Of a stretch of 64,000 nucleotides of DNA, positions 1 to 8,257 are shown one piece after another (positions within the stretch are counted from its first letter, which is position 1; every line of letters begins with the position of its first letter). The notes beneath the pieces are model-generated. The model saw only the letters and a list, made by a program, of their open reading frames with translations. It searched no databases and had not been told where the DNA came from. Source of the stretch: Candidatus Pseudomonas phytovorans (GTDB lineage: Bacteria > Pseudomonadota > Gammaproteobacteria > Pseudomonadales > Pseudomonadaceae); the NCBI GenBank assembly GCA_029202525.1, contig CP119325.1, positions 4,748,001 to 4,812,000 on the forward strand, written 5' to 3'. A program made the position numbers and the translations under genes.

Positions 1-740
1 CCTGCCGCTGGAAGTACGACGCCACGCCGGCCACCGAGAACGCCACCGGCGACATGGTGCGCGAAGTGCAGCCCACCCTTGGCCTGGGCGCCCCTGCCGA
101 GCAGGTGTTCCTGCTGCAGGAAAGCAACCGCCCCGGCACTGAAATGCCAGCGTTCGAGGATGAACACGGCACCTACATCATGAATGCCAAGGACCTGCGC
201 GCCATCCAGCATGTCGAGCGCCTGGCAGGCATGGGCGTACATTCGCTGAAGATCGAAGGCCGCACCAAGTCGCACTTCTACTGTGCCCGCGCAGTACAGT
301 CGTACCGCCAGGCGATCGACGATGCCGTGGCCGGGCGTCCGTTCGACCGGGCCTTGATGGGCAACCTCGAATCCCTCGCACAACGCGGCTACACCGAAGG
401 TTTCCTGCGCCGTCACGTGCACGACGAATACCAGAACTACCAGCGCGGCAACTCGGTATCCGACCGCCAGCAGTTCGTCGGTGAGCTGACCGGCGTGCGT
501 GTCGATGGCCTGGCCGAGGTCAAGGTGAAAAACCGCTTTGCCTTAGGTGACCACCTGGAGCTGATGACCCCACGAGGCAACTACCATTTCGACCTGCACA
601 GGCTGTGCAACCGCCAGCAGCAGGCCATCGACGTGGCACCGGGTGACGGCCACGTGGTGTACCTGCCCATCCCGGAGCAGGTCGCGCTTGACTACGCCCT
701 GCTGATGCGCGACCTGCGGGCCGACGAGGTGGCAAGCTGA
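1..740 (+). CDS. trhP: tRNA hydroxylation protein TrhP (peptidase U32 family), C-terminal part
   Basis: The gene enters from the left edge, so its start is outside the window. The frame is open from base 3 and reads CRWKY near the edge, a typical U32/YegQ sequence. The visible part contains the family segment with SLKIEGRTKS and the C-terminal beta-barrel-like region (VKNRFALGDHLELMTP). Family members take part in prephenate-dependent hydroxylation of uridine 34 in tRNA, and older annotations call them collagenase-like proteases. The stop codon at 738-740 lies inside a CopR-like box that probably serves the copper operon downstream. The assignment rests on recognition of the family sequence. 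Confidence 0.85.
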   Translation, partial: CRWKYDATPATENATGDMVREVQPTLGLGAPAEQVFLLQESNRPGTEMPAFEDEHGTYIMNAKDLRAIQHVERLAGMGVHSLKIEGRTKSHFYCARAVQSYRQAIDDAVAGRPFDRALMGNLESLAQRGYTEGFLRRHVHDEYQNYQRGNSVSDRQQFVGELTGVRVDGLAEVKVKNRFALGDHLELMTPRGNYHFDLHRLCNRQQQAIDVAPGDGHVVYLPIPEQVALDYALLMRDLRADEVAS

Positions 741-752
741 CAACGCTGTAAT
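737..752 (+). promoter_or_regulatory. CopR-like copper box
   Basis: CTGACAACGCTGTAAT fits the pattern CTGACA-N5-GTAAT that I recall for CopR-type copper response regulators in Pseudomonas. It lies 67 bases before copA and overlaps the stop codon of the upstream gene. No copRS genes are visible in the window, so the regulator would act from elsewhere. Confidence 0.55.
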
Positions 753-818
753 GCGCGCCTCAGCTACCTGACAGGCGCCTGCAGCGAACATCGTGGCTCC
801 CCCGCATGAGGCCACGCC

Positions 819-2519
819 ATGTTGCACACTCCCACCCGCCGTACCTTCGTCAAAGGCCTGGGCGCCGCCACTGCACTGGCGGGCCTGGGGCTATGGCGCC
901 CGCTGGCTCAGGCCGCGGAAGGCCAGGACTTGGCCGGGCAGCATTTCGAGCTGTTCATCGGCCAGACGCCGGTCAACCTCACTGGCCGCCCGCGCACCGC
1001 ACTGACCATCAACAACAGCCTGCCCGGCCCCTTGCTACGCTGGCGCGAAGGCGAAACCGTAACCCTGCGCGTGCGCAACCACCTGGCGCAGGACACCTCG
1101 ATCCACTGGCACGGCATCATCCTGCCCGCCAACATGGACGGCGTACCAGGCCTGAGCTTCGCCGGTATCGAACCCGGTGGCGACTACCTGTACCGGTTCA
1201 CCCTGCGCCAGAGTGGTACTTACTGGTACCACAGCCATTCGGGACTGCAAGAACAGGCCGGGGTATACGGGGCGATCGTGATCGAGCCACGCGAGCCCGA
1301 AGCGCACCACTACCAGCGTGACCATGTGCTGCTGTTCAGCGACTGGTCGGACCAGGCACCGGAACAGCTGATGGCCACGCTGAAGAAGCAGTCCGACGCG
1401 TTCAACTATCACAAGCGCACGGTCGGTGACTTCATCGATGATGTCGCCGACAACGGCTGGAGCCCCACCGTCGCCGAGCGCACGGCCTGGGCACGCATGC
1501 GCATGAGCCCTACCGACCTCGCCGATATCAGCGCCGCCACCTATACCTACCTGCTTAACGGCCAGCCGCCGCAAGGCAACTTCACCTGCCTGTTCCAGCC
1601 GGGTGAAACCGTGCGCCTGCGACTGATCAACGCCTCGGCCATGACCTACTTCGACTTCCGCATCCCCGGGCTGAAGCTGACCGTGATTGCCGCCGACGGC
1701 TTGCCGGTAACGCCAGTGAGCGTGGACGAACTGCGCATTGCCGTGGCCGAAACCTACGATGTGCTGGTCACCGTGGGCGACCTGCCCGCCTACACCCTGT
1801 TCGCCCAGAGCATGGACCGCAGCGGCTTCGCCCGCGGGACCCTGGCCCGCGCTGCCGGGCTGCAGGCACCGGTGCCTGAAACCGACCCACGCCCGGTATT
1901 GACCATGGACGACATGGGCCACGGCGGCATGGGCGCCATGGCAGGCATGGACCACAAAAACATGGCCGGCATGGACCACACCGCCATGCCGGCGATGCAG
2001 CAACACCCTGCCAGCGAAACCGGCAACCCACTGGTTGACATGCAGACCATGGCCCCGCGCCCCAACCTGGCCGACCCCGGCATCGGCCTGCGCGACAACG
2101 GCCGCCGCGTACTCACTTACGCCGACCTGCGCAGCCCCTACCCCGACCCGGACGGGCGCACACCCTCGCGTGACATCGAACTGCACCTGACCGGCCATAT
2201 GGAACGCTTTGCCTGGTCGTTCGACGGCATCAAGTTCAGCGATGCCGAACCCCTACGCCTGCGTTACGGCGAGCGGGTGCGCATCACCCTGGTCAACGAC
2301 ACCATGATGACCCACCCCATCCACCTGCACGGGATGTGGAGCGACCTGGAGGACGAACACGGCCAGTTTCTGGTGCGCAAGCACACCCTCGACATCCCGC
2401 CCGGCAGCCGCCGCAGCTACCGGGTGACTGCCGATGCCCTGGGCCGCTGGGCCTACCACTGCCATTTGCTCTACCACATGGAGACCGGCATGTTCCGCGA
2501 GGTACGCGTCGATGAATGA
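819..2519 (+). CDS. copA: Copper resistance multicopper oxidase CopA
   Basis: This 566-residue protein begins with a twin-arginine signal (RRTFVKGLGAA, residues 7-17), so it is exported folded to the periplasm. The copper ligands are clear: HWHG at 96-99, YWYHSHSG at 135-142, HPIHLHG near 499-505 and HCHLLYHM at 547-554, the last carrying the type 1 site Met. A Met/His-rich stretch around residues 362-395 (GHGGMGAMAGMDHKNMAGMD) is typical of Pseudomonas CopA and binds or oxidises excess copper. GAGG eight bases upstream supports the ATG start. The stop overlaps the start of copB by eight bases, which indicates translational coupling. Confidence 0.95.
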   Translation: MLHTPTRRTFVKGLGAATALAGLGLWRPLAQAAEGQDLAGQHFELFIGQTPVNLTGRPRTALTINNSLPGPLLRWREGETVTLRVRNHLAQDTSIHWHGIILPANMDGVPGLSFAGIEPGGDYLYRFTLRQSGTYWYHSHSGLQEQAGVYGAIVIEPREPEAHHYQRDHVLLFSDWSDQAPEQLMATLKKQSDAFNYHKRTVGDFIDDVADNGWSPTVAERTAWARMRMSPTDLADISAATYTYLLNGQPPQGNFTCLFQPGETVRLRLINASAMTYFDFRIPGLKLTVIAADGLPVTPVSVDELRIAVAETYDVLVTVGDLPAYTLFAQSMDRSGFARGTLARAAGLQAPVPETDPRPVLTMDDMGHGGMGAMAGMDHKNMAGMDHTAMPAMQQHPASETGNPLVDMQTMAPRPNLADPGIGLRDNGRRVLTYADLRSPYPDPDGRTPSRDIELHLTGHMERFAWSFDGIKFSDAEPLRLRYGERVRITLVNDTMMTHPIHLHGMWSDLEDEHGQFLVRKHTLDIPPGSRRSYRVTADALGRWAYHCHLLYHMETGMFREVRVDE

Positions 2520-3375
2520 CACACGCAACCGCAGCATCGTGGCCGGCGTGGCCCTGCTGACCCTGCTCGCCAGTGAACGCGCGCTGGCCGCCGGCATGGC
2601 GCACATGAACCATGGCCAGATGAACCACGAAGGCATGAGCCATGGCCAGGCAACACCCAGCCAGCCGCGCACACCGCTGCCTGCGATCAGCGACGCTGAC
2701 CGCCGCGCCGCCTTCCCGCCCCTGCCCGGGCACCAAGTGCACGACCGCGCGATGAACTGGGCCGTGATCGTCGACAAGCTTGAATACCAGAACTTTGAGA
2801 GCAGCAGTGCCCTGAACTGGAACGCCACCGCCTGGGTCGGCGGTGATATCGACCGCCTGTGGTTGCGCACGGAGGGCGAGCGCGAACAGGGCAAGACCCA
2901 CAAGGCCGAGTTGCAGGCGCTGTGGGGCCATGCCGTCAGCCCGTGGTGGGAGCTGGTGGCCGGCGTGCGCCAGGACTTCAAACCCGTCAGCGGTCAGGCC
3001 TGGGGCGCGTTCGGCATTCAAGGCACGCCGCTGTATGGCCTGGAGCTGCAGGCCACTGCCTACGTCGGCGAGCGGCAACAGACCGCGCTGCGCCTGGAAG
3101 CCGCTTACGCTATGCTGCTGACCAACCGCTGGATACTGGAACCGACCCTGGAAGCCAACCTCTACGGCCGCAACGACGCCGGCCGCGAGCAAGGCGCAGG
3201 GCTGGCCGACAGCGAGGTCGGCCTGCGCCTGCGCTACGAGATCACACGCGGCTTCGCCCCCTACATCGGGGTCAGCTTCAACCGCCTGCACGGCAAGCGT
3301 GCCGACCAGGCCCGCGAAGACGGCGAAGATCTGGCCCAGACCCGGCTGGTCGCCGGTATCCGCCTGCGTTTTTAA
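2512..3375 (+). CDS. copB: Copper resistance outer membrane protein CopB
   Basis: The 287-residue product has a signal peptide (RSIVAGVALLTLLASERALAA) followed by a short Met/His-rich segment (MAHMNHGQMNHEGMSHG) and the CopB beta-barrel domain, with AWVGGDIDRLWLRTEGE and FRxxxFAPYIG-like strands at the C-terminus. CopB sits in the outer membrane and works with CopA in periplasmic copper sequestration. The start chosen is the ATG that overlaps the copA stop; an upstream in-frame extension lies within copA and is not needed. The Met-rich part is shorter than in the plasmid-borne P. syringae CopB, as is usual for chromosomal copies. Confidence 0.92.
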   Translation: MNDTRNRSIVAGVALLTLLASERALAAGMAHMNHGQMNHEGMSHGQATPSQPRTPLPAISDADRRAAFPPLPGHQVHDRAMNWAVIVDKLEYQNFESSSALNWNATAWVGGDIDRLWLRTEGEREQGKTHKAELQALWGHAVSPWWELVAGVRQDFKPVSGQAWGAFGIQGTPLYGLELQATAYVGERQQTALRLEAAYAMLLTNRWILEPTLEANLYGRNDAGREQGAGLADSEVGLRLRYEITRGFAPYIGVSFNRLHGKRADQAREDGEDLAQTRLVAGIRLRF

Positions 3376-3389
3376 AGGAGTGCTTCACG

Positions 3390-3818
3390 ATGCTACGCAA
3401 ACACCTGCTGAGCCTGGGCCTGCTGGCCATCACCGGCCTGGCACAGGCCGCCGAAACCATCGACGTCTACCGCGACCCCAACTGCGGCTGCTGCAAGGCC
3501 TGGATCAGCCACCTGCGTGACAATGGTTTCACCGTCAACGACCACGTCGAGCCAAACATGAGCGCAGTCAAGCAGCGCCTGGGCGTGGCGCCGCGCCTGG
3601 CGTCGTGCCACACCGGGGTGATCGACGGCAAGTTCGTCGAAGGCCATGTACCGGCCGAACAGGTACGCCTGCTGGCCAAGCGCAACGACCTCAAGGGCCT
3701 GGCCGTGCCGGGCATGCCCATGGGCTCGCCCGGCATGGAAATGGGTGACCACAAGGATGCCTACCAGGTCATTGGCGTAACCCAGGATGGCCAGGACACC
3801 GTTGTAGCCAACTACTGA
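3390..3818 (+). CDS. DUF411 periplasmic metal-binding protein (CopG-like)
   Basis: This 142-residue protein has a signal peptide ending near AQAAE, then the DUF411 fold with the CxxC site in DPNCGCCKAWISHL, a further Cys in ASCHTGV, and a Met-rich loop (GMPMGSPGMEMG). Family members next to copAB are called CopG and are thought to bind or exchange copper in the periplasm. AAGGAG ten bases before the ATG supports this start; the frame is open farther upstream inside copB but carries no signal peptide there. The stop overlaps the next ATG by one base (TGATG), so it is coupled to the YqaA-type gene. Confidence 0.85.
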   Translation: MLRKHLLSLGLLAITGLAQAAETIDVYRDPNCGCCKAWISHLRDNGFTVNDHVEPNMSAVKQRLGVAPRLASCHTGVIDGKFVEGHVPAEQVRLLAKRNDLKGLAVPGMPMGSPGMEMGDHKDAYQVIGVTQDGQDTVVANY

Positions 3819-4255
3819 TGCTCAGCTTGTGGGCGCTGTTCCTCAGCGCCTTCGGCGCCGCCACCCTGCTGCCGCTGCAATCGGAGGCCGTGCTGGTCGG
3901 CCTGTTGCTGCGCCAGCCCGAGGCCTGGGCAACCCTGCTGCTGGTGGCCACCCTGGGCAATGTGCTGGGTTCGGTGGTGAACTGGCTGCTCGGCCGCGCC
4001 GTCGAGCACCTGCGCGACAAGCGCTGGTTCCCGTGCAGTGCTGCCCAGCTGGAGCGTGCGCAGCAGCGTTACCAGCGTTGGGGGCAGTGGTCGCTGCTGC
4101 TCAGCTGGCTGCCGGTGATCGGCGACCCGCTGACGTTGATCGCCGGGATCATGCGGGAGCCATTCTGGCGCTTCCTGCTGCTGGTGACCCTGGCCAAGGC
4201 TGGCCGCTATGCGGTGCTGGCGATGATTACCCTCGGCTGGTTTCACGCCTGGTAA
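3818..4255 (+). CDS. YqaA/DedA-like small inner membrane protein
   Basis: This 145-residue protein has a hydrophobic N-terminus, the segment PLQSEAVLVGLL and a C-terminal hydrophobic stretch (FWRFLLLVTLAKAGRYAVLAM). These are features of the YqaA branch of the DedA/VTT superfamily, whose members are linked to lipid handling or membrane homeostasis. Its start codon shares a base with the stop of the CopG-like gene, so it is the fourth gene of the copper operon. What it does in copper resistance is not known; a membrane-repair or lipid role is only inference. Confidence 0.75.
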   Translation: MLSLWALFLSAFGAATLLPLQSEAVLVGLLLRQPEAWATLLLVATLGNVLGSVVNWLLGRAVEHLRDKRWFPCSAAQLERAQQRYQRWGQWSLLLSWLPVIGDPLTLIAGIMREPFWRFLLLVTLAKAGRYAVLAMITLGWFHAW

Positions 4256-4330
4256 CACCTTTCACGCTCCGGTCACGCGCCTGGCTGCTAAAGTCGCCCC
4301 TTCCTACATGGCCCTACACGGAGTGCCCCC

Positions 4331-5329
4331 ATGCTGCGCGCAACCGCCCTGGCCCTGGCCTGCCTTGCCGGCAGCCCGGCCATCGCCGCCGAGCCGCCTA
4401 CCTACGGCCCCCAGCTCGAAGGCTTCAGCTACCCGCACCCACTCAAGCATTTTGACTTCAAGTCCCAGGGCCAGGCCCTTCAGATGGGCTACATGGACGT
4501 CCCTGCACAAGGCCAGGCCAATGGCCACAGCGTGGTGCTGATGCACGGCAAGAACTTCTGCGCCGCCACCTGGGAAACCACCATCGACGCGTTGAGCAAG
4601 GCCGGATACCGGGTCATCGCCCCCGATCAGGTCGGCTTCTGCACCTCCAGCAAACCCGCGCACTACCAGTACAGCTTCCAGCAGTTGGCGAACAACACCC
4701 ATGCCTTGCTCGAACAGCTGGGCATCAAGCAGTCCATCGTGCTTGGCCACTCCACGGGCGGCATGCTCGCCACCCGCTATGCGCTGATGTACCCGCAGCA
4801 GGTGGAACGCCTCGCCATGGTCAACCCGATCGGTCTGGAAGACTGGAAGGCCCTCGGCGTGCCCTATCGCACCGTGGACCAGTGGTATGCCCGCGAGCTC
4901 AAGCTGGATGCCGAGGGGGTGCGCGAGTATGAGCGCAAGACTTACTACGCCGGGCGCTGGAAACCGGAGTATGAGCGCTGGGTACAGATGCTGGTGGGCC
5001 TGAACAAGGGGCCGGGGCATGAAGCGGTAGCGTGGAACTCGGCACTGATCTACGACATGATCTTCACCCAGCCGGTGTACCACGAGTTCAAGGACCTGCA
5101 GATGCCGACCCTGCTGCTTGTCGGCGACAAGGACACCACAGCGATTGGCAGTGATATCGCGCCGCCGGACGTGAAGGCCAAGCTGGGCAAGTATGAAGTG
5201 CTGGGGCCACAGGTAGCCAAGCTGATTCCCAAGGGTGAGCTGATCACCTTCGAAGGCATGGGGCATGCGCCGCAGATCGAAGAACCGGTGCGGTTCAACC
5301 GTACGCTGGTCGAGTGGCTGAACAAATAA
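4331..5329 (+). CDS. Secreted alpha/beta hydrolase
   Basis: The 332-residue protein has a cleavable signal (LALACLAGSPAIAAE). The hydrolase core follows: oxyanion motif HGKNF at 72-76, nucleophile elbow GHSTGG with Ser141, acid region LLLVGDKDTT, and catalytic His312 in GMGHAPQ. The substrate cannot be read from the sequence; esterase, lactonase or dehalogenase-type activities are all possible. It lies 75 bases after the YqaA-type gene on the same strand and may be read through from the copper promoter, but it could have its own. It converges with zapE, with only seven bases between stops. Confidence 0.8.
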   Translation: MLRATALALACLAGSPAIAAEPPTYGPQLEGFSYPHPLKHFDFKSQGQALQMGYMDVPAQGQANGHSVVLMHGKNFCAATWETTIDALSKAGYRVIAPDQVGFCTSSKPAHYQYSFQQLANNTHALLEQLGIKQSIVLGHSTGGMLATRYALMYPQQVERLAMVNPIGLEDWKALGVPYRTVDQWYARELKLDAEGVREYERKTYYAGRWKPEYERWVQMLVGLNKGPGHEAVAWNSALIYDMIFTQPVYHEFKDLQMPTLLLVGDKDTTAIGSDIAPPDVKAKLGKYEVLGPQVAKLIPKGELITFEGMGHAPQIEEPVRFNRTLVEWLNK

Positions 5330-5336
5330 ATTTGTA

Positions 5337-6443
5337 TCAGCCAAACCGTTGAAATTGCATCTCCCGCAGCCGGCTCAGGGTCCGTTGGTACGGAAACGCC
5401 AGATACCCTTGAGTGTAGAGGGCATCGAGCGGCACCTGCGCTTCCAGATACAACGCCACACGGCGGTCATAGCATTCGTCGACCAAGGCAATAAAACGGC
5501 GCACGGCGTCGTCCTTGGGGGACAACGCGGGTAGTTCGCGGTCCCCCGCCGCCACCCGCGCAGGCGCATCCTCGGTGCCCCGGGCAATACGCCCGGCCCG
5601 CTGTTCACCGCTCAGCGCCGGAACCTCCGATACCAGAATGGCCGGAAAAAGGTCGCACAGGGCCATGAACTCCATGGCTGCCAGTGGTTGTTCACACAGG
5701 TCGGTGAAGCGGCACCAGATGGCCTGTTTGCTACGCCGTACCACTTGGATGTGCCTGGAGCCGATCTCCAATGGCTGATCAGTGCCGGGGTCATCCGGGC
5801 TGAGTTGGCGGAACACCTCGCCTAACTGGCTGGCCTGCCCCGGCACTGCCACCCAGTAGCGCTGGCGTTCGGCACCGGGGTGCAGGCGATGGTCCTGCTC
5901 CCCCGCCACCGGCAGTACCTGCATGTGCCGCTGGATCGCGGCGATGGCCGGCAGGAACCGCTCGCGGTTGAAGCCGTCGCGGTACAGCTGCTCAGGTGGC
6001 TGGTTGGAGGTGGCCACAATCACCACGCCCTGGTCGAACAGTACCTGAAACAGGCGGCCCAGAATGATTGCGTCACCGATGTCGTTGACGAACAGTTCGT
6101 CGAAGCACAGCACGCGGATCTGCCCGGCCAGTTCCCGCGCCAAGGCCAGCAGCGGGTCAGCGGTACCATTGAGCTGGAACAGGCGCTGGTGGACCCAGGC
6201 CATGAAGTGATGGAAGTGCTGGCGCCGGCTGGCCACGTGCAGGCAGCGGTGAAACTGGTCCATCAGCCAGGTCTTGCCCCGCCCGACCGGGCCCCAGAGG
6301 TAGACGCCCTGGGTCGGGCGGCCCTGTTCCACGGCAGAGAAGCAGGCTTGCAGGGCCTCGACGGCGCGGGCCTGGGCAGGGTCGGCGACATAGCCCTGAG
6401 TGGTCAGGGCTTGCTGGTAGAGGGATTGAGGAGTCATGGCCAT
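5337..6443 (-). CDS. zapE: Cell division protein ZapE (AFG1-like ATPase)
   Basis: This 368-residue P-loop ATPase has Walker A GPVGRGKT at 51-58 and Walker B VLCFDE at 111-116, followed by VATSNQPPEQLY, the sensor region conserved in AFG1/ZapE. Bacterial ZapE is an ATPase that affects the FtsZ ring under low oxygen or heat. It stands alone, transcribed toward the alpha/beta hydrolase. A second in-frame ATG two codons downstream is an equally possible start. Pseudomonas often carries two ZapE-like paralogs, so this may be the second copy. Confidence 0.85.
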   Translation of the reverse strand: MAMTPQSLYQQALTTQGYVADPAQARAVEALQACFSAVEQGRPTQGVYLWGPVGRGKTWLMDQFHRCLHVASRRQHFHHFMAWVHQRLFQLNGTADPLLALARELAGQIRVLCFDELFVNDIGDAIILGRLFQVLFDQGVVIVATSNQPPEQLYRDGFNRERFLPAIAAIQRHMQVLPVAGEQDHRLHPGAERQRYWVAVPGQASQLGEVFRQLSPDDPGTDQPLEIGSRHIQVVRRSKQAIWCRFTDLCEQPLAAMEFMALCDLFPAILVSEVPALSGEQRAGRIARGTEDAPARVAAGDRELPALSPKDDAVRRFIALVDECYDRRVALYLEAQVPLDALYTQGYLAFPYQRTLSRLREMQFQRFG

Positions 6444-6522
6444 GTGGCATTCTACACAGCTGGCGGCCGATCGCTTTTGGCAACCACTGACATGCTCAAT
6501 TTCTCGGGGCTGTCACTTCCCT

Positions 6523-6609
6523 CTGTGGGAGCGGGTTTACCCGCGAACACCGGCAACGCCGGTGCCATCCACCGCGTCGAATTCTTCGCGGGTGAACCCG
6601 CTCCCACAG
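6523..6609. repeat. REP-type inverted repeat pair
   Basis: Two 25-base arms (6523-6547 and 6585-6609) are inverted copies with one mismatch. Each carries the TGTGGGAGCGGG core of Pseudomonas REP elements. The pair lies between zapE and the sugar dehydrogenase gene, whose transcripts diverge and end here respectively. Confidence 0.85.
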
Positions 6610-6622
6610 GGTAGGTTGAGGC

Positions 6623-7774
6623 TCAGACTTCGTCGGCCAGGCCTACCTTGAGTAATGCGCCATCCTTGTCATCGGTCAGTACATAGATGTAGCCATCCGG
6701 CCCCACCCGCACATCGCGGATACGCGCCTTCAGGTCACCGAGCAAGCGCTCCTCATGCACCACCTTGTCACCCTTAAGCTGCAAGCGGATCAGCTCCTGG
6801 GTCGCCAGCGCACCAATGAACAGGTTGTGGTCCCAGGCCTTGAATGTCGGGCTGTCGTAGAACGCCATGCCGCTGATCCCTGGAGACTTTTCCCACACAT
6901 GGTGCGGATCGACCATGCCGTCCACATGCTTGCCCTTCGCCTCGGGGATCGGCAGCAGCGAGTAGTTGATGCCATGGGTCGCAATAGGCCAGCCGTAATT
7001 CTTGCCGGGCTCGGGGATGTTGATTTCGTCGCCGCCACGCGGGCCATGTTCGTGGGTCCACAGCTTGCCGGTCCAAGGGTTGAGCGCGGCGCCTTGCTGG
7101 TTGCGGTGGCCGAACGACCAGATCTCCGGCCGCACGTTACTCTTGCCAACGAAGGGGTTGTCCTTCGGCACTTCGCCATCTGGCAAGATGCGCACGATCT
7201 TGCCTTGCAGCTTGTCCAGGTCCTGGGCAGTGGGCCGCTGGTTGTTCTCGCCCAAGGCGATGAACAGGTAGCCGTTGCGGTCGAATACCAGGCGCGAGCC
7301 GAAGTGGTTGCCCACCGAAAGCTTGGGCTGCTGGCGGAAAATCACGCTGAAATTCTCCAGCCGGGCGCGGTCTTCGGACAGCTGGCCACGGCCGACAGCG
7401 GTACCGGCCTTGCCGTCACTGCCCTCCTCTGCGTATGACAGGTACACAGTGCGGTCCTTGTCGAACGTCGGCGACAGCACCACGTCCAGCAGGCCGCCCT
7501 GGCCTTCGGCCCAGACCTTGGGCACGCCGCTGATCGGCGGGCCGACCTTGCCTTCAGCGTTCACCACCCGCAGGTTGCCGGCACGCTCGGTTACCAGCAT
7601 GTCCTTGCCACCAGGTAGAAAAGCCAGCGCCCAGGGGTTGCGCAGGCCGTCGGCCAAGGTGCTGACAGTCAACGTGCCTGCTTCGCTGCGAAACTGTTGC
7701 TCTGCCGCCGCCTGCGCCAACAGGGGCATGAGTGCAGCGGCAGTCAGGGTGGCGAGCCAGGTTGCTTTAGGCAT
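6623..7774 (-). CDS. PQQ-dependent soluble aldose sugar dehydrogenase (YliI family)
   Basis: The 383-residue protein has a signal peptide ending near AQAAAEQ and a six-bladed propeller of the GdhB/YliI family. Recognisable pieces are NPWALAFLPGG, NHFGSRLVFDRNG and WTHEHGPRGGDEINIPEPG, the last being the PQQ and calcium-binding region. Members oxidise aldoses in the periplasm with PQQ as cofactor. It follows the small secreted-protein gene by 22 bases on the same strand, so the two are probably cotranscribed. A REP pair lies directly after the stop. The natural sugar is not predictable from sequence. Confidence 0.88.
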   Translation of the reverse strand: MPKATWLATLTAAALMPLLAQAAAEQQFRSEAGTLTVSTLADGLRNPWALAFLPGGKDMLVTERAGNLRVVNAEGKVGPPISGVPKVWAEGQGGLLDVVLSPTFDKDRTVYLSYAEEGSDGKAGTAVGRGQLSEDRARLENFSVIFRQQPKLSVGNHFGSRLVFDRNGYLFIALGENNQRPTAQDLDKLQGKIVRILPDGEVPKDNPFVGKSNVRPEIWSFGHRNQQGAALNPWTGKLWTHEHGPRGGDEINIPEPGKNYGWPIATHGINYSLLPIPEAKGKHVDGMVDPHHVWEKSPGISGMAFYDSPTFKAWDHNLFIGALATQELIRLQLKGDKVVHEERLLGDLKARIRDVRVGPDGYIYVLTDDKDGALLKVGLADEV

Positions 7775-7796
7775 GCAGAATTCCTTTCATGTAGGC

Positions 7797-8114
7797 TCAC
7801 GGCGCACGCGTGTTGTCGCGCGGTGGCCGGGTAGGTTCCAGGTTCGGGGTCTGTTGCTGCCGGCGCAGGTTGTCACCGTTGCCGATGCCGCGGTTGTCCA
7901 GGCTGGGCGTACGCTGGTAAGGGTCGGTAGACGGGCCGCGCACAGGGGGCGTGGCCGGCATGCTGCCCTGGCGGCTGTTGGGGTTGGCGCGCTGGATCGG
8001 GCTGTTGTAGGGGTTGTTGTTGCCGGCGGCAAGCTGCAACGGCTGCTGCGGCGCAGCGTGCACGGGCAGGCACAAAGCCAGGCCGATGGCCAGGATGGGC
8101 AATGTCGGGGTCAT
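7797..8114 (-). CDS. Small secreted Asn/Pro/Gln-rich protein of unknown function
   Basis: This 105-residue protein has a clear signal peptide (ILAIGLALCLPVHAA) and then a low-complexity mature chain rich in Asn, Pro, Gln, Arg and Thr, with no predicted fold and no cysteines in the mature part. I do not recognise a family. It sits 22 bases upstream of the PQQ dehydrogenase and shares its strand. Its short length, signal peptide and composition suggest a periplasmic or surface-exposed disordered protein; any link to the dehydrogenase is only positional. Confidence 0.65.
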   Translation of the reverse strand: MTPTLPILAIGLALCLPVHAAPQQPLQLAAGNNNPYNSPIQRANPNSRQGSMPATPPVRGPSTDPYQRTPSLDNRGIGNGDNLRRQQQTPNLEPTRPPRDNTRAP

Positions 8115-8235
8115 GCTTCACCTCCTGTACGAAAATACCGCGCCTGAGGACTTTGATAGCCTAAGGCGCGCAGGGTTCGCGGCAAAAGTGTGATTGCGGG
8201 TGGAGTTGATTCCTGATGTTTCAGTATGCGCCCAT

Positions 8236-8254
8236 GGGGCTGCTTTGCAGCCCC
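8236..8254 (-). terminator. GC-rich hairpin after the ureohydrolase gene
   Basis: The arms GGGGCTGC and GCAGCCCC with a TTT loop form a strong hairpin four bases past the stop of the ureohydrolase gene. There is no long U tract, so it may end transcription or only stabilise the 3' end. Confidence 0.6.
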
Positions 8255-8257
8255 AAA

